Source of the DNA: a virus
IMG/VR virus record: IMGVR_UViG_3300050011_000542
Coordinates: 1 to 64,000 of that record
Strand: one strand, 5' to 3'
Length of the DNA: 64,000 nt
A program made the translations under genes and the position numbers. The notes beneath the pieces were generated by a model. It was not told where the DNA came from and did not search any database. It saw only the letters and a list, made by a program, of their open reading frames with translations. Of the stretch, positions 1 through 8,643 are shown piece by piece (positions within the stretch are counted from its first letter, which is position 1; each line of letters starts with the position of its first letter).

Positions 1-218
1 CTGGTTTTACGACAGAAGAATTAGCTTTTGATTATTTAATGTGGAACGCTCTGGTCTCGGAGCGCCGAGCTACTCTCAACCCCGATATAGTGATCTGGTT
101 GTCAGTTTGGGATTGTCACGATTTAGCTATGAATGTGCGTGACGACGATGAGAGGAGATTTGAGCGACGGGGTCATTATCACGGTTGGTTTGATGCTAAA
201 AAAGGGGCAGGTCAGTGA
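1..218 (+). CDS. 3' end of an unidentified protein (truncated by window edge)
   Basis: An open frame (codons from base 3) runs to TGA at 216-218, giving about 71 C-terminal residues. It has a hydrophobic stretch (PDIVIWLSVWD) and a charged tail with several Arg and His residues. The stop overlaps the GTG of the following glycosyltransferase (GTGA), so the two are translationally coupled. I do not recognise the family. Confidence 0.6.
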   Translation, partial: GFTTEELAFDYLMWNALVSERRATLNPDIVIWLSVWDCHDLAMNVRDDDERRFERRGHYHGWFDAKKGAGQ

Positions 219-1702
219 GTATTAAGTGCTTAGTGGACATAATTCTCACTGCCCAGCCGAATCAATGTTCGAGTATGGTGCATGGGTACAAATTTACAGA
301 GGCCGTGCTCAAGCAGCGCTCTGATGTGTTTTTCTATTGGATGGTGCCTGATTACCTGGACGAGGCTGGCATGGCCCAGTTGCCTCAGCACCCAAATATC
401 CGATACATCAAGGTAAAAGCTCACAAAGACCGCACCAAAGAATATCTGACCTTCAACGCCGATCACGACAACTGCGTGGCCTTCAACGGCGATACCTGGG
501 ATTGGGATATCCTGGTGACGACGCGCACTGGCATGACCCCGCTGATGAAGCTGGTGATGTCATCGCCCCGGCTCAGTAAGTTCACCTGGATCAAGGAAGT
601 CTGGCTGCTTGAAGAAATGCCCCTGATGGATTTCAAATCCTCAGTGGTTACGATTGACGCTGACGTGCAGGATCGCTTTACCATTGCTGGGCACCTTGCA
701 GCTGATAAGGTATGGATCGTCTCATATCACGAGAAAGGCCATATCCTGCGCCGGGCTAAGGATTTCTACTCGCCGGCCATGGTCCAGAGCCTCGACAAGA
801 AAATCAAGTCGATCTGCCCTAATTCCTTTTCGGCGTTCGATCTAAAAAAGCCAGAGCATTTCTTCGTGAAAGGCGGTGAGAAGCCTTTCTGCATTGCCTA
901 CACGGGACGCATGACCAAGACCTCGGCACGCTTGCACGAGACCAGCGACGTAATGCTACGCCAGTGGATCATGCGATCCGACGTGCGGCCGATGGTATGT
1001 ACGGTCAGCACTGGCCTCAAGGTGTTCAACAAGGACTCGACCGAGGTTCATTTCGCCAATCGGGAAGAGTTTTGGAAACTGGCCCAGGAAGATATGCACG
1101 TCATCCTGATCCTCTATACCGAAGGAGGCTTCGCCCTCTCGCTATTCGAGCCCATCATGCTAGGCACCCCAGCGATCGTCGCTAAGGAGGACTGGTCGGT
1201 CGCCATGCTGCCTGATTATCCTTTCCTGGCCAAATCCACGACAGAGGCTTACGGCTACTGCAAGCGCTTCTACGACGATTACGCAGGCATGTATGAGACC
1301 TTCCGGCAATGGCACCAGGAAGTGTTCATCCCGGTGTTCAAGAAGCGGTTCGAGACGGATCTGCTGCACGACTTGATGCTGCAGGGATTGACAGACTTCG
1401 AGACGCGAGTGCCCACCCTATTCAAAGATCGGGCAGCGCCCCGGTCCACTGGAGGTATCATTAAGACGCTTATCGATGCCCTGAAAGATCGTAATGAGTT
1501 TGTGCTATTCGATCTTATTAGAGAGCTCGGGGCGTCTGGTGAGTTTAAGATGTTGGCCCAGAAGACCGTAGACCATGATCGAGATCGCAGGGGCCTGGTC
1601 TGGAGCTCCCCCTGGCCGGATATAAGAATGATTCTCAAGGTGTTCTACGGCTGGGAAGACGCCTCGACTGTCACCGGCCACATGAAACGAAAAGCTGCCT
1701 AG
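215..1702 (+). CDS. GT-B fold glycosyltransferase (GT1/GT4-like)
   Basis: A 495-residue protein starting at GTG 215, overlapping the previous stop. The C-terminal half contains YTGRMTK at about residue 230 and EGGFALSLFEPIMLGTPAIV at about 305-325. The latter matches the E-x-F-x-L-x-x-x-E-x-x-x-x-G-x-P-x-I signature that binds the nucleotide-sugar in GT-B enzymes. The N-terminal half resembles a receptor-side Rossmann domain but is divergent. Substrate is unknown. Sitting beside a dNMP kinase and terminase, it could modify phage DNA; a virion or host-surface glycosylation role is equally possible. Glycosyltransferase class is fairly sure, substrate is not. Confidence 0.75.
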   Translation: MSIKCLVDIILTAQPNQCSSMVHGYKFTEAVLKQRSDVFFYWMVPDYLDEAGMAQLPQHPNIRYIKVKAHKDRTKEYLTFNADHDNCVAFNGDTWDWDILVTTRTGMTPLMKLVMSSPRLSKFTWIKEVWLLEEMPLMDFKSSVVTIDADVQDRFTIAGHLAADKVWIVSYHEKGHILRRAKDFYSPAMVQSLDKKIKSICPNSFSAFDLKKPEHFFVKGGEKPFCIAYTGRMTKTSARLHETSDVMLRQWIMRSDVRPMVCTVSTGLKVFNKDSTEVHFANREEFWKLAQEDMHVILILYTEGGFALSLFEPIMLGTPAIVAKEDWSVAMLPDYPFLAKSTTEAYGYCKRFYDDYAGMYETFRQWHQEVFIPVFKKRFETDLLHDLMLQGLTDFETRVPTLFKDRAAPRSTGGIIKTLIDALKDRNEFVLFDLIRELGASGEFKMLAQKTVDHDRDRRGLVWSSPWPDIRMILKVFYGWEDASTVTGHMKRKAA

Positions 1703-1711
1703 ATAACCACA

Positions 1712-1727
1712 AGACCATGGAGGGTCT
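1712..1727 (+). promoter_or_regulatory. CsrA-type SD hairpin of the dNMP kinase
   Basis: 5-bp stem AGACC/GGTCT closes the hexaloop ATGGAG, which contains the SD. ATG follows at 1730. One of the best members of the hairpin family. Confidence 0.85.
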
Positions 1728-1729
1728 AA

Positions 1730-2323
1730 ATGCTGGTAGGGATCATCGGTCCGAAAGAGTCTGGTAAGTCCACGTTGGCCCTGCAGCTGTGTGAGCACCA
1801 GGGCTTTAAGCGTATGCGCTTTGCTGACACTCTCAAGGAAATGCTGGTTTGTTTCTTTCGGGGCCAGGGCTGCCCCGAGACCAGAGCCTGGGATATGGTC
1901 GACGGCGAGCTCAAGGAAGTCGAAACTCCTTACCTAGAAGGCCGCACGCCTCGCTGGGCAATGCAAAGCCTTGGCACCGAATGGGGCCGGCGTCTTATTG
2001 CCGATCAGCTGTGGGTAAATGTCTGGCGCCGGTCGGTCGAGAAAGCTTTAGCGGCTAACGACAAAATAGTTGTCGACGATGTGCGCTTTGCGAACGAAGC
2101 CAAAGTCATCAAAGAGCTTGGTGGAACACTTGTCCGACTGGAAAGGGACGGCTGTGTTCCGGGCACGCATGCCTCGGAGCGCGAGTACCTCACAATCGGC
2201 CCCGACTTTACGATCATGAACCCGCGCTCTGCCAATAAGACAGAAAGACTTGATCCTCACATGTCTCGACTGGAACTGCTACGACGTTTCACTGCTGGGT
2301 GCATCAAGCATCTTGGGCGGTAA
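1730..2323 (+). CDS. Deoxynucleoside monophosphate kinase
   Basis: A 197-residue P-loop kinase expected to phosphorylate dNMPs to dNDPs for phage DNA synthesis. The Walker A is GPKESGKST at residues 7-15. The segment VVDDVRFANEA at about 113-123 is typical of phage dNMP kinases related to T4 gp1. ATG 1730 is set by the SD hairpin just upstream. It begins a new translation unit after the glycosyltransferase. A modified-nucleotide substrate is possible given that neighbour, but that is inference. Confidence 0.85.
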   Translation: MLVGIIGPKESGKSTLALQLCEHQGFKRMRFADTLKEMLVCFFRGQGCPETRAWDMVDGELKEVETPYLEGRTPRWAMQSLGTEWGRRLIADQLWVNVWRRSVEKALAANDKIVVDDVRFANEAKVIKELGGTLVRLERDGCVPGTHASEREYLTIGPDFTIMNPRSANKTERLDPHMSRLELLRRFTAGCIKHLGR

Positions 2324-2325
2324 CC

Positions 2326-3174
2326 GTGAGCGCAATCGATAAGACCAAAGCGCTCAAGCGGCTTGTTGTCCCCGTCGATCAACTGGAGCCGAACCCTAAT
2401 AACCCAAACAAGATGAAGCCCAGCGAGTTTAATTTGCTCGTTGATAATCTCCAACGCACTGGTCTGACCGACGCCATCCTAGTGCGCCGGCTGGGCAAAG
2501 ACCGCTACCGCATTGTTGGCGGCCATCATCGCTGGGAAGCGGCCCGGTATCTCGAATTCTCCGAGGTGCCGATCTGTGTGATCGACGACCCCGACTTCGA
2601 TGACGATGCCGAGACCTTCCAAGTGGTCAGGATGAACGTCATCCACGGCCGCATGGACCCGACTGCCTTTACCGCCCTCTACGAGCAGATGAGCGGTAAA
2701 TACACTGAGGAGATGCTGCAGGATTTGTTCGGCTTCGCGGAAGAGGCCGAGCTTAGAAAGCTGATCAAGTCGACTGCCAAGGGCCTTCCCCCGGAGATGA
2801 AGCAGGCGTTCCAGGAAGCATCCGGGGAAATCAAGACTATCGACGACCTGGCCAAACTGCTGAACAGGCTATTTACCACGCACGGCGACAGCCTTCCCTA
2901 CAACTATCTTTTTCTTGACCACGGTGGAAAAGAGAGCATCTGGCTGCGTATCAATAAGTCGACGCTAGATGCTTGTTTTCTGATTGGAAATATTTGTCGA
3001 GACCGCAAACGCACCATGGACGACCTGGTAGGCTTTGTTCTGCAATCGATTGCAAAGGGCGAGCAGAACGACCTCCTCGACATGGCCCAGAAAGTTACCA
3101 AGGAAGTTGTAATCCCAGCAGGTATGCCTGTGTTGCCCACTAAGGACAACATCAAGGCAGTGATGTCGATCTGA
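2326..3174 (+). CDS. ParB-like (ParB/sulfiredoxin domain) protein
   Basis: 282 residues from GTG 2326, three bases after the kinase stop. The N-terminal part has LEPNPNNPNK, then ILVRRLGKDRYRIVGGHHRW and EAARYLEF, the hallmark ParB N-terminal nucleotide-binding fold. A helical region resembling the ParB central helix-turn-helix follows (FTALYEQMSGKYTEEMLQDL to LPPEMKQAF). Such proteins often lie beside terminases in phages and may act in packaging, partition or regulation. Palindrome TGCAATCGATTGCA lies inside the gene at 3041. The stop overlaps the next start (TGATG). No ParA partner is in this window. Confidence 0.75.
   Translation: MSAIDKTKALKRLVVPVDQLEPNPNNPNKMKPSEFNLLVDNLQRTGLTDAILVRRLGKDRYRIVGGHHRWEAARYLEFSEVPICVIDDPDFDDDAETFQVVRMNVIHGRMDPTAFTALYEQMSGKYTEEMLQDLFGFAEEAELRKLIKSTAKGLPPEMKQAFQEASGEIKTIDDLAKLLNRLFTTHGDSLPYNYLFLDHGGKESIWLRINKSTLDACFLIGNICRDRKRTMDDLVGFVLQSIAKGEQNDLLDMAQKVTKEVVIPAGMPVLPTKDNIKAVMSI
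3041..3054. repeat. TGCAA-N4-TTGCA palindrome, copy 1
   Basis: TGCAATCGATTGCA, perfect 14-bp palindrome inside the ParB-like gene. Confidence 0.85.
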
Positions 3175-3755
3175 TGTCGACCGAGGCTTACGCACCGCTC
3201 AAAGCCTTGGGCGAACAACGGATGTCCGATCTCACCGATCTAATGGTGACGGGGCAGTCGATCTCGTCGCTCGTGCGCGTGCTGCATGAGGAATGGTGTG
3301 TCTGCCTCGACATGAAAGCCGCAGCTCTGCACAAGATGCTGCAGCGCTACCGCAAGAATGTCGTCGAGCCAACTGAGCGGGAAAGAATTTCCCAGGCCCT
3401 GGTAGCCAAGAGACTGCCAGAAGTAAGGCTCACGTTAAACGCCCTGCACGAGCTCGAAGCCACCATCATGGTGCAGCAGGAGCGTATCCAAAAAGCCTTG
3501 AACACTGAAAATAAGATGCAGGGCCTCTTACTCAAAGATACCCGTGAGGAGATACGCCTATTAAAAGATTTGTTGCATGAACTAGCGATGGTGCAGCTTG
3601 AGACCGGCGTGATGAAGCGTGCCACCAAGACTTTCCAGGGCACTTTCCTCAACCCCGATGGCACCCTCTCGGCCGTGCAATGGACCGAGAAAACCGAAGA
3701 GGCGCTCCAGTTCCTGGAGCAGGATTTGCTTGAACTCGCCGCACCAGCAGATTGA
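3174..3755 (+). CDS. Hypothetical coiled-coil protein, small terminase subunit candidate
   Basis: 193 residues, ATG overlapping the previous TGA. The N-terminal 60 residues could form a helix-turn-helix (SISSLVRVLHEEW). The middle (about 70-150) is a long charged helix likely to form a coiled coil. Position immediately before the large terminase and this layout fit a small terminase subunit, which binds packaging DNA and feeds the motor. I see no diagnostic motif, so this rests on position. It overlaps the terminase start by about 26 bases if that gene begins at TTG 3730. Confidence 0.55.
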   Translation: MSTEAYAPLKALGEQRMSDLTDLMVTGQSISSLVRVLHEEWCVCLDMKAAALHKMLQRYRKNVVEPTERERISQALVAKRLPEVRLTLNALHELEATIMVQQERIQKALNTENKMQGLLLKDTREEIRLLKDLLHELAMVQLETGVMKRATKTFQGTFLNPDGTLSAVQWTEKTEEALQFLEQDLLELAAPAD

Positions 3756-5607
3756 CGTGCTCCGGCAGAAGCTGGAAGCCTGTCGTATCGTCTTAGAGCA
3801 GTACACCCTGTCTGGGCCGATAGTGCTGCAATACGGCCTTACCATGAAGGACGTGCGCGAGCGCGTGTCCTACTACGTCCGCATGATTAAGCACTTCCAG
3901 GGTATTGAAAGCCCAGAGAAGTATCTATGCCTCCCCGTAGACGCCGACACCTTTCTCATGGCTCCGGAGCTGGGCAACCATAGCGAGTCTGTATATCCCG
4001 AAGTGCGCAGGTGTTTCGCCGAGTTGAATTCTGGGCAGTATGTAGAGGGTGTGTTCACCGGAGGCATCGGGTCAGGTAAAACTCAGATCTCACTATGGAC
4101 ACAAGAGTTTCAGCTTTACTTGCTGTCTTGCTTGAAGAACCCACACAGGGAATTCAACCTAGACCCGTCCAGTGAGATTATGTTCGTGTTCCAGAACCTC
4201 TCTGGGAAGCTGGCTAAGGTTGTCGACTTTGACAGGTTCAAAGCCTCCGTAGAGCAGATTGCCTATTTCAAACTGCATTTCCCGTTCGACCCTAATTTAA
4301 CTTCAGAGTTAAGATTTCCAAGACGAATTATAATAAAACCTCTTACTGGTGATGTAGGTGCAGCTATTGGTCAAAACATTTTTGGCGGGATTATCGATGA
4401 GGTGGATTTTATGGCCATCGTCGAGAAGTCCAAACAATCAACAGACGGTGGTGAATTTGACCAAGCTAAGGAAATGTATGATTCTATTGTTAGAAGGCGC
4501 AAATCTCGCTTCTTAATTAATGGCAAGATGCTTGGTATGCTTTGCCTTGTTTCTTCTAAAAGGTATCCGGGGGCTTTCACAGATAGAAAGGAGCTGGAGG
4601 CCAAGACTGATAATACGATCTATGTTTACAACAAGCGTGTCTGGGAGATTAAACCGCCTGGCACTTATTCCGGCGAATGGTTCTATGTTTACATTGGCAC
4701 TGATAGTCAGAAGCCCCGCATACTCCAAGATGGAGAAGACGTAAGTGGCCTCAACCCAGATTTAATTAGGCCGATACCTGTAGAGCTTCGCACTGAGTTC
4801 AACCGCGATCTCCTGTCGGCTCTGCGGGACATCGCGGGCGTAGCCACCCTGGCGCTGCACCCGTTCATTCTCGATCGTGATGCTTTAGGCCGGGCTTTTG
4901 GCCGCTGCATCTCGATCTTGTCTTCTGAGACGTGTGATTTCACGACCTCGCAACTGAAGATTTTCCCGCGTCGGTTTATCCGGCAGCAAGAGCCCCGGTG
5001 GATACACCTAGACATCGGTATCACTAAGGACAGCCTGGGCATGTCTTGTGCCTGGGTGCCGGGGTTTGTGAACATTCCCCGCACCGAAGATGAGTCAGAG
5101 CAGCTGCCACAGATCCAGTTTGATTTTGTATTGGAAGTACCGCCCCCACCTCACGGGGAAATCTCGCTAGAGCGGGTACGGTCGGTTATCTACAAATTAA
5201 GAGAGCAGGGCCTTAACATTCGATGGGTGTCTATGGACTCGTCGAACTGCCGTGACATGATGCAGATCTTGCGTAGTCGAGGTCTTACGTCTGGCTACAT
5301 CTCGGTAGATGCCACATCACTGCCTTATGACCTCTGCAAGACAGCTATGTACGACGGCCGGTTGTCGGCCCCGATGCACGATAAGGCTTTGTCTGAATTC
5401 GGAAGGCTTGAGGTGGATGTCAAATCAGGGAAGATCGATCACCCGGCAGATGGTAGCAAAGATTCGAGCGACAGCATGGCAGGTTGTGTGTATGGCCTCA
5501 CCATGCGCCGAGAGATTTGGCACCGCTACGGCATCCCGCCCAATGCAATTCCCCGGAGCCTGATAGCTAAGATCCAGTCAGGGCCAAGCCAAGGAGTGGC
5601 GATATGA
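3730..5607 (+). CDS. terL: Terminase large subunit
   Basis: The ATP-driven packaging motor and headful/site nuclease. From TTG 3730 it is 625 residues. AGGA at 3721 supports this start; GTG 3757 is the alternative. Walker A is GGIGSGKT at about residues 111-118. Walker B is GGIIDEVDF, about 110 residues later. The C-terminal RNase H-like nuclease shows HLDIGITKDSLG and the metal-site stretch DHPADGSKDSSDSMAG. Length and motif order are normal for TerL. Longer upstream readings would run through the preceding gene and are unlikely. Confidence 0.93.
   Translation: MNSPHQQIDVLRQKLEACRIVLEQYTLSGPIVLQYGLTMKDVRERVSYYVRMIKHFQGIESPEKYLCLPVDADTFLMAPELGNHSESVYPEVRRCFAELNSGQYVEGVFTGGIGSGKTQISLWTQEFQLYLLSCLKNPHREFNLDPSSEIMFVFQNLSGKLAKVVDFDRFKASVEQIAYFKLHFPFDPNLTSELRFPRRIIIKPLTGDVGAAIGQNIFGGIIDEVDFMAIVEKSKQSTDGGEFDQAKEMYDSIVRRRKSRFLINGKMLGMLCLVSSKRYPGAFTDRKELEAKTDNTIYVYNKRVWEIKPPGTYSGEWFYVYIGTDSQKPRILQDGEDVSGLNPDLIRPIPVELRTEFNRDLLSALRDIAGVATLALHPFILDRDALGRAFGRCISILSSETCDFTTSQLKIFPRRFIRQQEPRWIHLDIGITKDSLGMSCAWVPGFVNIPRTEDESEQLPQIQFDFVLEVPPPPHGEISLERVRSVIYKLREQGLNIRWVSMDSSNCRDMMQILRSRGLTSGYISVDATSLPYDLCKTAMYDGRLSAPMHDKALSEFGRLEVDVKSGKIDHPADGSKDSSDSMAGCVYGLTMRREIWHRYGIPPNAIPRSLIAKIQSGPSQGVAI
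5588..5600 (+). promoter_or_regulatory. Weak CsrA-type SD hairpin (7-nt loop)
   Basis: GCC/GGC 3-bp stem with loop AAGGAGT containing the SD of the 5604 gene. The loop is one base longer than the canonical form. Confidence 0.45.
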
Positions 5608-5789
5608 ATTTCATCTTCTGGTCCGATACCAATGAGCGTCTGTGGCAGGACGCCGTAGACGCCGCAGGCTTCGATGTACGCTATCAGGTGATCCAGTCAG
5701 GCTCACGAAACTGCGGGGTGTTTACCGGCAATCTGCCAGACAGCCTGATAGACCTCGCTAAAGAGCTGGGCGCTGACATTATAGATTAG
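5604..5789 (+). CDS. Hypothetical protein (61 aa)
   Basis: Small protein whose ATG overlaps the terL stop (ATGA), with a good SD (AAGGAG) 7-12 bases upstream. Sequence such as FDVRYQVIQSGSRNCGVFTG suggests a compact alpha/beta fold. No recognised family. Confidence 0.65.
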   Translation: MNFIFWSDTNERLWQDAVDAAGFDVRYQVIQSGSRNCGVFTGNLPDSLIDLAKELGADIID

Positions 5790-5802
5790 ACCAAGGAGGG
5801 TC
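5789..5802 (+). promoter_or_regulatory. CsrA-type SD hairpin of the 5805 gene
   Basis: 4-bp stem GACC/GGTC, hexaloop AAGGAG, start GTG at 5805. Confidence 0.8.
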
Positions 5803-5804
5803 AT

Positions 5805-6278
5805 GTGCGTAACTACGAAGTGATCGAACGCTGCGTTCTCGCCACCATGCTAGGGTCTGTTGTAGAGAGCCTGCAGAGGCAGGGAATGACTCTGCGAGCA
5901 GATGTGCTCAAATACCTGAACACGGCTGCAGCGGCCCCGCTGGGCGCACTACGGCCCGCTGAAGTGGGTGTGCATGCCCGACACGCTGTCGATATGTCAG
6001 ACGCCCTGCTGAAATCCATTAATGAAGACGATCTCCGTACCGTGCTGTTGATCGTGTGTCTCTTTATCGAGAAGCTGGTTGACGAAGGCTTGTTCGTGGA
6101 TGTGCAGAATCAAGCTGTGCTGATAGCCATGCTGATTGTTACCGAAGCCAAGGAAGATGAAGGAGCGGGCTGGCCCGCCTTGCAAGACCGTCTGATGATG
6201 AGAGCCAGCAACCTGGTTTGTCGAGCCCAGTTGCTGGGGTACTTTACTCAGCTAACCATGAAGCCAATCCTGCATTAG
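5805..6278 (+). CDS. Hypothetical protein (157 aa)
   Basis: GTG start at 5805, three bases after the SD hairpin. Predominantly helical and Leu/Ala rich. It has a hydrophobic segment (TVLLIVCLFIEKLVDEGLFV) that looks amphipathic rather than membrane-spanning. No motif recognised. It is followed by a leader with a promoter. Confidence 0.65.
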   Translation: MRNYEVIERCVLATMLGSVVESLQRQGMTLRADVLKYLNTAAAAPLGALRPAEVGVHARHAVDMSDALLKSINEDDLRTVLLIVCLFIEKLVDEGLFVDVQNQAVLIAMLIVTEAKEDEGAGWPALQDRLMMRASNLVCRAQLLGYFTQLTMKPILH

Positions 6279-6289
6279 TCGCTATTTAA

Positions 6290-6317
6290 TTGACCTCTGC
6301 ACGGGGCCAGGTACTTT
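6290..6317 (+). promoter_or_regulatory. Sigma70-like promoter
   Basis: TTGACC, 16-base spacer, TACTTT, in the 74-base gap before the 6353 gene. The predicted transcript would begin just ahead of the hairpin at 6336. Confidence 0.55.
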
Positions 6318-6335
6318 AACCCGTACCAAATTCCT

Positions 6336-6351
6336 ACACCAATGAGGGTGT
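6336..6351 (+). promoter_or_regulatory. SD hairpin, variant loop AATGAG
   Basis: 5-bp stem ACACC/GGTGT with loop AATGAG. Same architecture as the CsrA-type hairpins, but the loop lacks GGA (TGA instead); the GAGGG SD straddles loop and stem. Start GTG 6353. Confidence 0.65.
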
Positions 6352-6352
6352 C

Positions 6353-6565
6353 GTGCAGAAGTCAGCTCTCGAAGTTCACGGCCTGTTAAAAGCCAAGGGC
6401 GGCAAAGTCCAGGCTTGGGTGCAACTCGCGCCTGGTCATGGGTTGTTCGTGTATGTGGAAAAAGGACATCTGGCCGATGGGCTCAAGATGTTCAGTTCCG
6501 CCCTCAAGATCGAAGTGGCCGAAATGGAAGACGGCACCCCGATGCTGGGAGGGCCGGCAGCATGA
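6353..6565 (+). CDS. Hypothetical protein (70 aa)
   Basis: Small basic-to-acidic protein, GTG start two bases after the hairpin. Its stop overlaps the ATG of the dikinase-like gene (ATGA), so the two are co-translated. It has no cysteine or catalytic motif. It may be a small partner of the phosphotransferase, judged only by coupling. Confidence 0.6.
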   Translation: MQKSALEVHGLLKAKGGKVQAWVQLAPGHGLFVYVEKGHLADGLKMFSSALKIEVAEMEDGTPMLGGPAA

Positions 6566-8634
6566 TCAAACTCTCCGATATCGTGCGCTTTTCCAAAGAT
6601 TTGAACGCATACGACTACATTACAGAAAAAGGCGAAGAGGCTGCTATAGCCAGGCTAGGAGGTAAGGGCCAGGGCTTGGTCGCCATGACCCTGTTAGGCA
6701 TCCGCGTTCCCCCAGGCTTTATCATCGGGACGGACTGGTGCAATCAATTTCAGCAAGATCCAGAGGGGGTGATGGAGGCGGCGAAAGCCGATCTGCCGGC
6801 CCATCGTAGTTGGATGCAGCTGAGCAGCGTAGCTGGCAAGGATCATCTGGTTTCGGTTCGGTCAGGCGCCCCGGTGTCAATGCCAGGAATGATGGACACC
6901 ATCCTTAATGTCGGTCTCACCAAAGAGACTATGGGTATCTGGGAGAAGAAGCTGGGCCGGCGCACGATGCTCGACTGCTACCGGCGACTGATCTCGATGC
7001 TGGGCACTACGGCTTACGATATTCCGGCCGATCGCTTTGCTATGATCCTGGACAAGATGAAAAACCAGGAGGCTGTAAATAGTGACAAGGATTTAAATGC
7101 TAATGCGCTGGAAGCTATAATAGCCGAGAGCCTGGTGTTGTTCAAAGCCAGCACCGGCAAGGATTTCCCCGATACGGTCGAAGAGCAACTGCTTGTTTCA
7201 ATCGAGACGGTGTTCAAATCCTGGAACAGTGAAAGAGCCAAGATTTATCGTAAGCTCGAAGGCATACCAGACGACCTGGGCACTGCTGTTACCGTTCAGA
7301 TGATGGCCTTCGGCAATCTTAATGAGCAGTCTGGGACAGGCGTGATGTTCTCACGGAATCCCAATACGGGAGAGAACACGCCACTGATCGAGTATCTGGA
7401 CAACGCCCAGGGCGAGGATGTGGTTGCCGGTATCAGGACGCCTTATACCCCTACCGACAAGAAGATGCTGATGGAGTTGAAGAGCATCCTCTACACTCTG
7501 GAACAGATGTACCAGGACATGGTGGATGTCGAGTTCACCGTGCAGGATGGCGTGATCTACGTGCTGCAATCCCGCAAGGGAAAGCGCACGGCACGGGCGG
7601 CTGTCAAAGTGTGGCTCGACATGGATGGTAGCCTGGCTGGCTTTAAGAAGCGGGTAACGCGCAAGCAGCTGCATCAGTTGTTCAAGCCCCAGCTAGACCC
7701 GAGTTTTAAGGCGCCTCCGATGTTCGAGGCTCTCGGGGCGAGTGCTGGTTTCGCCCAGGGCGAGGCAGTGTTCTCGGCCCAGGCTGCAATCGATTGCAAT
7801 GCCGCAGGCAGGCCCTGCATCCTCGTCCGCTCCGAGACTTCTCCTGACGATATCGGAGGCATGGAAGCAGCCAAGGGAGTGCTCACAGCGACAGGTGGCA
7901 GCACATCTCACGCGGCCGTCGTGGCGAGAGGCAGAGACAAGCCATGCGTGGTCGGCTGCACGGCCCTGACATTCCATGAAGACGGCACTGTAGACCTGGG
8001 CGACGTGCTCCGCGAGGGTGACAAGATCGCGATCGACGGCGATACTGGCAGGGTATGGCGTGACGTAGACCTGCCGGTTATATCGGCCGAAGGCAGCGAG
8101 CTTGTCGCCAAAGCTTGCGAGTCGCTGATGTACGATTTAGCCAAGCGAGGGATTGAGATAGCTAAACAAATTATCGATCCTTATGCCTCGACCTTTCTAT
8201 CTTTTTCAGAAGTAGCCGCCGATGCGCTAGTGTTGTATGATCTAACATTGCCAAGTCACAAATTAGAAGACTCAGACTTAGAGTTTCTGGACAGCTGTGG
8301 AAAGACGGTTGATCTAAGCCAAGACCTGGCGACTATGGCTATAACTGCAGCTGCTTTACAGCAGGCTCCAGACAATTGTTACGCTCTGTATCCTTACCGC
8401 AAGAAGTCACCTGATTTGCCTGCCAAAAGGCGTTATGGCCCAGCCCCGGTATCGGTTGGCGAGGCTCTATTCAAAACCACGCCTTGTCAGGTAGCCATGG
8501 AGAGCATCATCGAAGTCGGTCGTTTGCAGGGTTTCCATAAGCTCCGGGCAGCCTTGAAAAAGTCGGGCACCGTAGCACCCTTGTTTCAGGTTGTGCCTTT
8601 AGAGTATGCTTTGTTTTCAGTTCTAGCCGACTAG
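6562..8634 (+). CDS. Pyruvate phosphate dikinase-like phosphotransferase lacking the PEP/pyruvate TIM barrel
   Basis: 690 residues from ATG 6562, overlapping the previous stop. The N-terminal ATP-grasp domain shows SVRSGAPVSMPGMMDT (about 98-113), diagnostic of PPDK. The central swivelling domain has GGSTSHAAVVARG with the phospho-accepting histidine at residue 450. PPDK continues into an approximately 340-residue TIM barrel that binds pyruvate/PEP. Here only about 190 residues follow, without the barrel's signatures. The enzyme should therefore form a phosphohistidine from ATP and pass it to an unknown acceptor. Rifampicin phosphotransferase is a known precedent for such re-targeting. The acceptor is unknown. 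A TGCAA palindrome lies at 7785. Confidence 0.88.
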   Translation: MIKLSDIVRFSKDLNAYDYITEKGEEAAIARLGGKGQGLVAMTLLGIRVPPGFIIGTDWCNQFQQDPEGVMEAAKADLPAHRSWMQLSSVAGKDHLVSVRSGAPVSMPGMMDTILNVGLTKETMGIWEKKLGRRTMLDCYRRLISMLGTTAYDIPADRFAMILDKMKNQEAVNSDKDLNANALEAIIAESLVLFKASTGKDFPDTVEEQLLVSIETVFKSWNSERAKIYRKLEGIPDDLGTAVTVQMMAFGNLNEQSGTGVMFSRNPNTGENTPLIEYLDNAQGEDVVAGIRTPYTPTDKKMLMELKSILYTLEQMYQDMVDVEFTVQDGVIYVLQSRKGKRTARAAVKVWLDMDGSLAGFKKRVTRKQLHQLFKPQLDPSFKAPPMFEALGASAGFAQGEAVFSAQAAIDCNAAGRPCILVRSETSPDDIGGMEAAKGVLTATGGSTSHAAVVARGRDKPCVVGCTALTFHEDGTVDLGDVLREGDKIAIDGDTGRVWRDVDLPVISAEGSELVAKACESLMYDLAKRGIEIAKQIIDPYASTFLSFSEVAADALVLYDLTLPSHKLEDSDLEFLDSCGKTVDLSQDLATMAITAAALQQAPDNCYALYPYRKKSPDLPAKRRYGPAPVSVGEALFKTTPCQVAMESIIEVGRLQGFHKLRAALKKSGTVAPLFQVVPLEYALFSVLAD
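7785..7798. repeat. TGCAA-N4-TTGCA palindrome, copy 2
   Basis: TGCAATCGATTGCA inside the dikinase-like gene. Confidence 0.85.
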
Positions 8635-8643
8635 GAGTGTCTG

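Noticed and set aside
3619-3729. Upstream extension of the terminase frame to 3619
   Set aside because: It would overlap the preceding gene by over 130 bases with basic low-complexity sequence unlike TerL; the SD supports TTG 3730.
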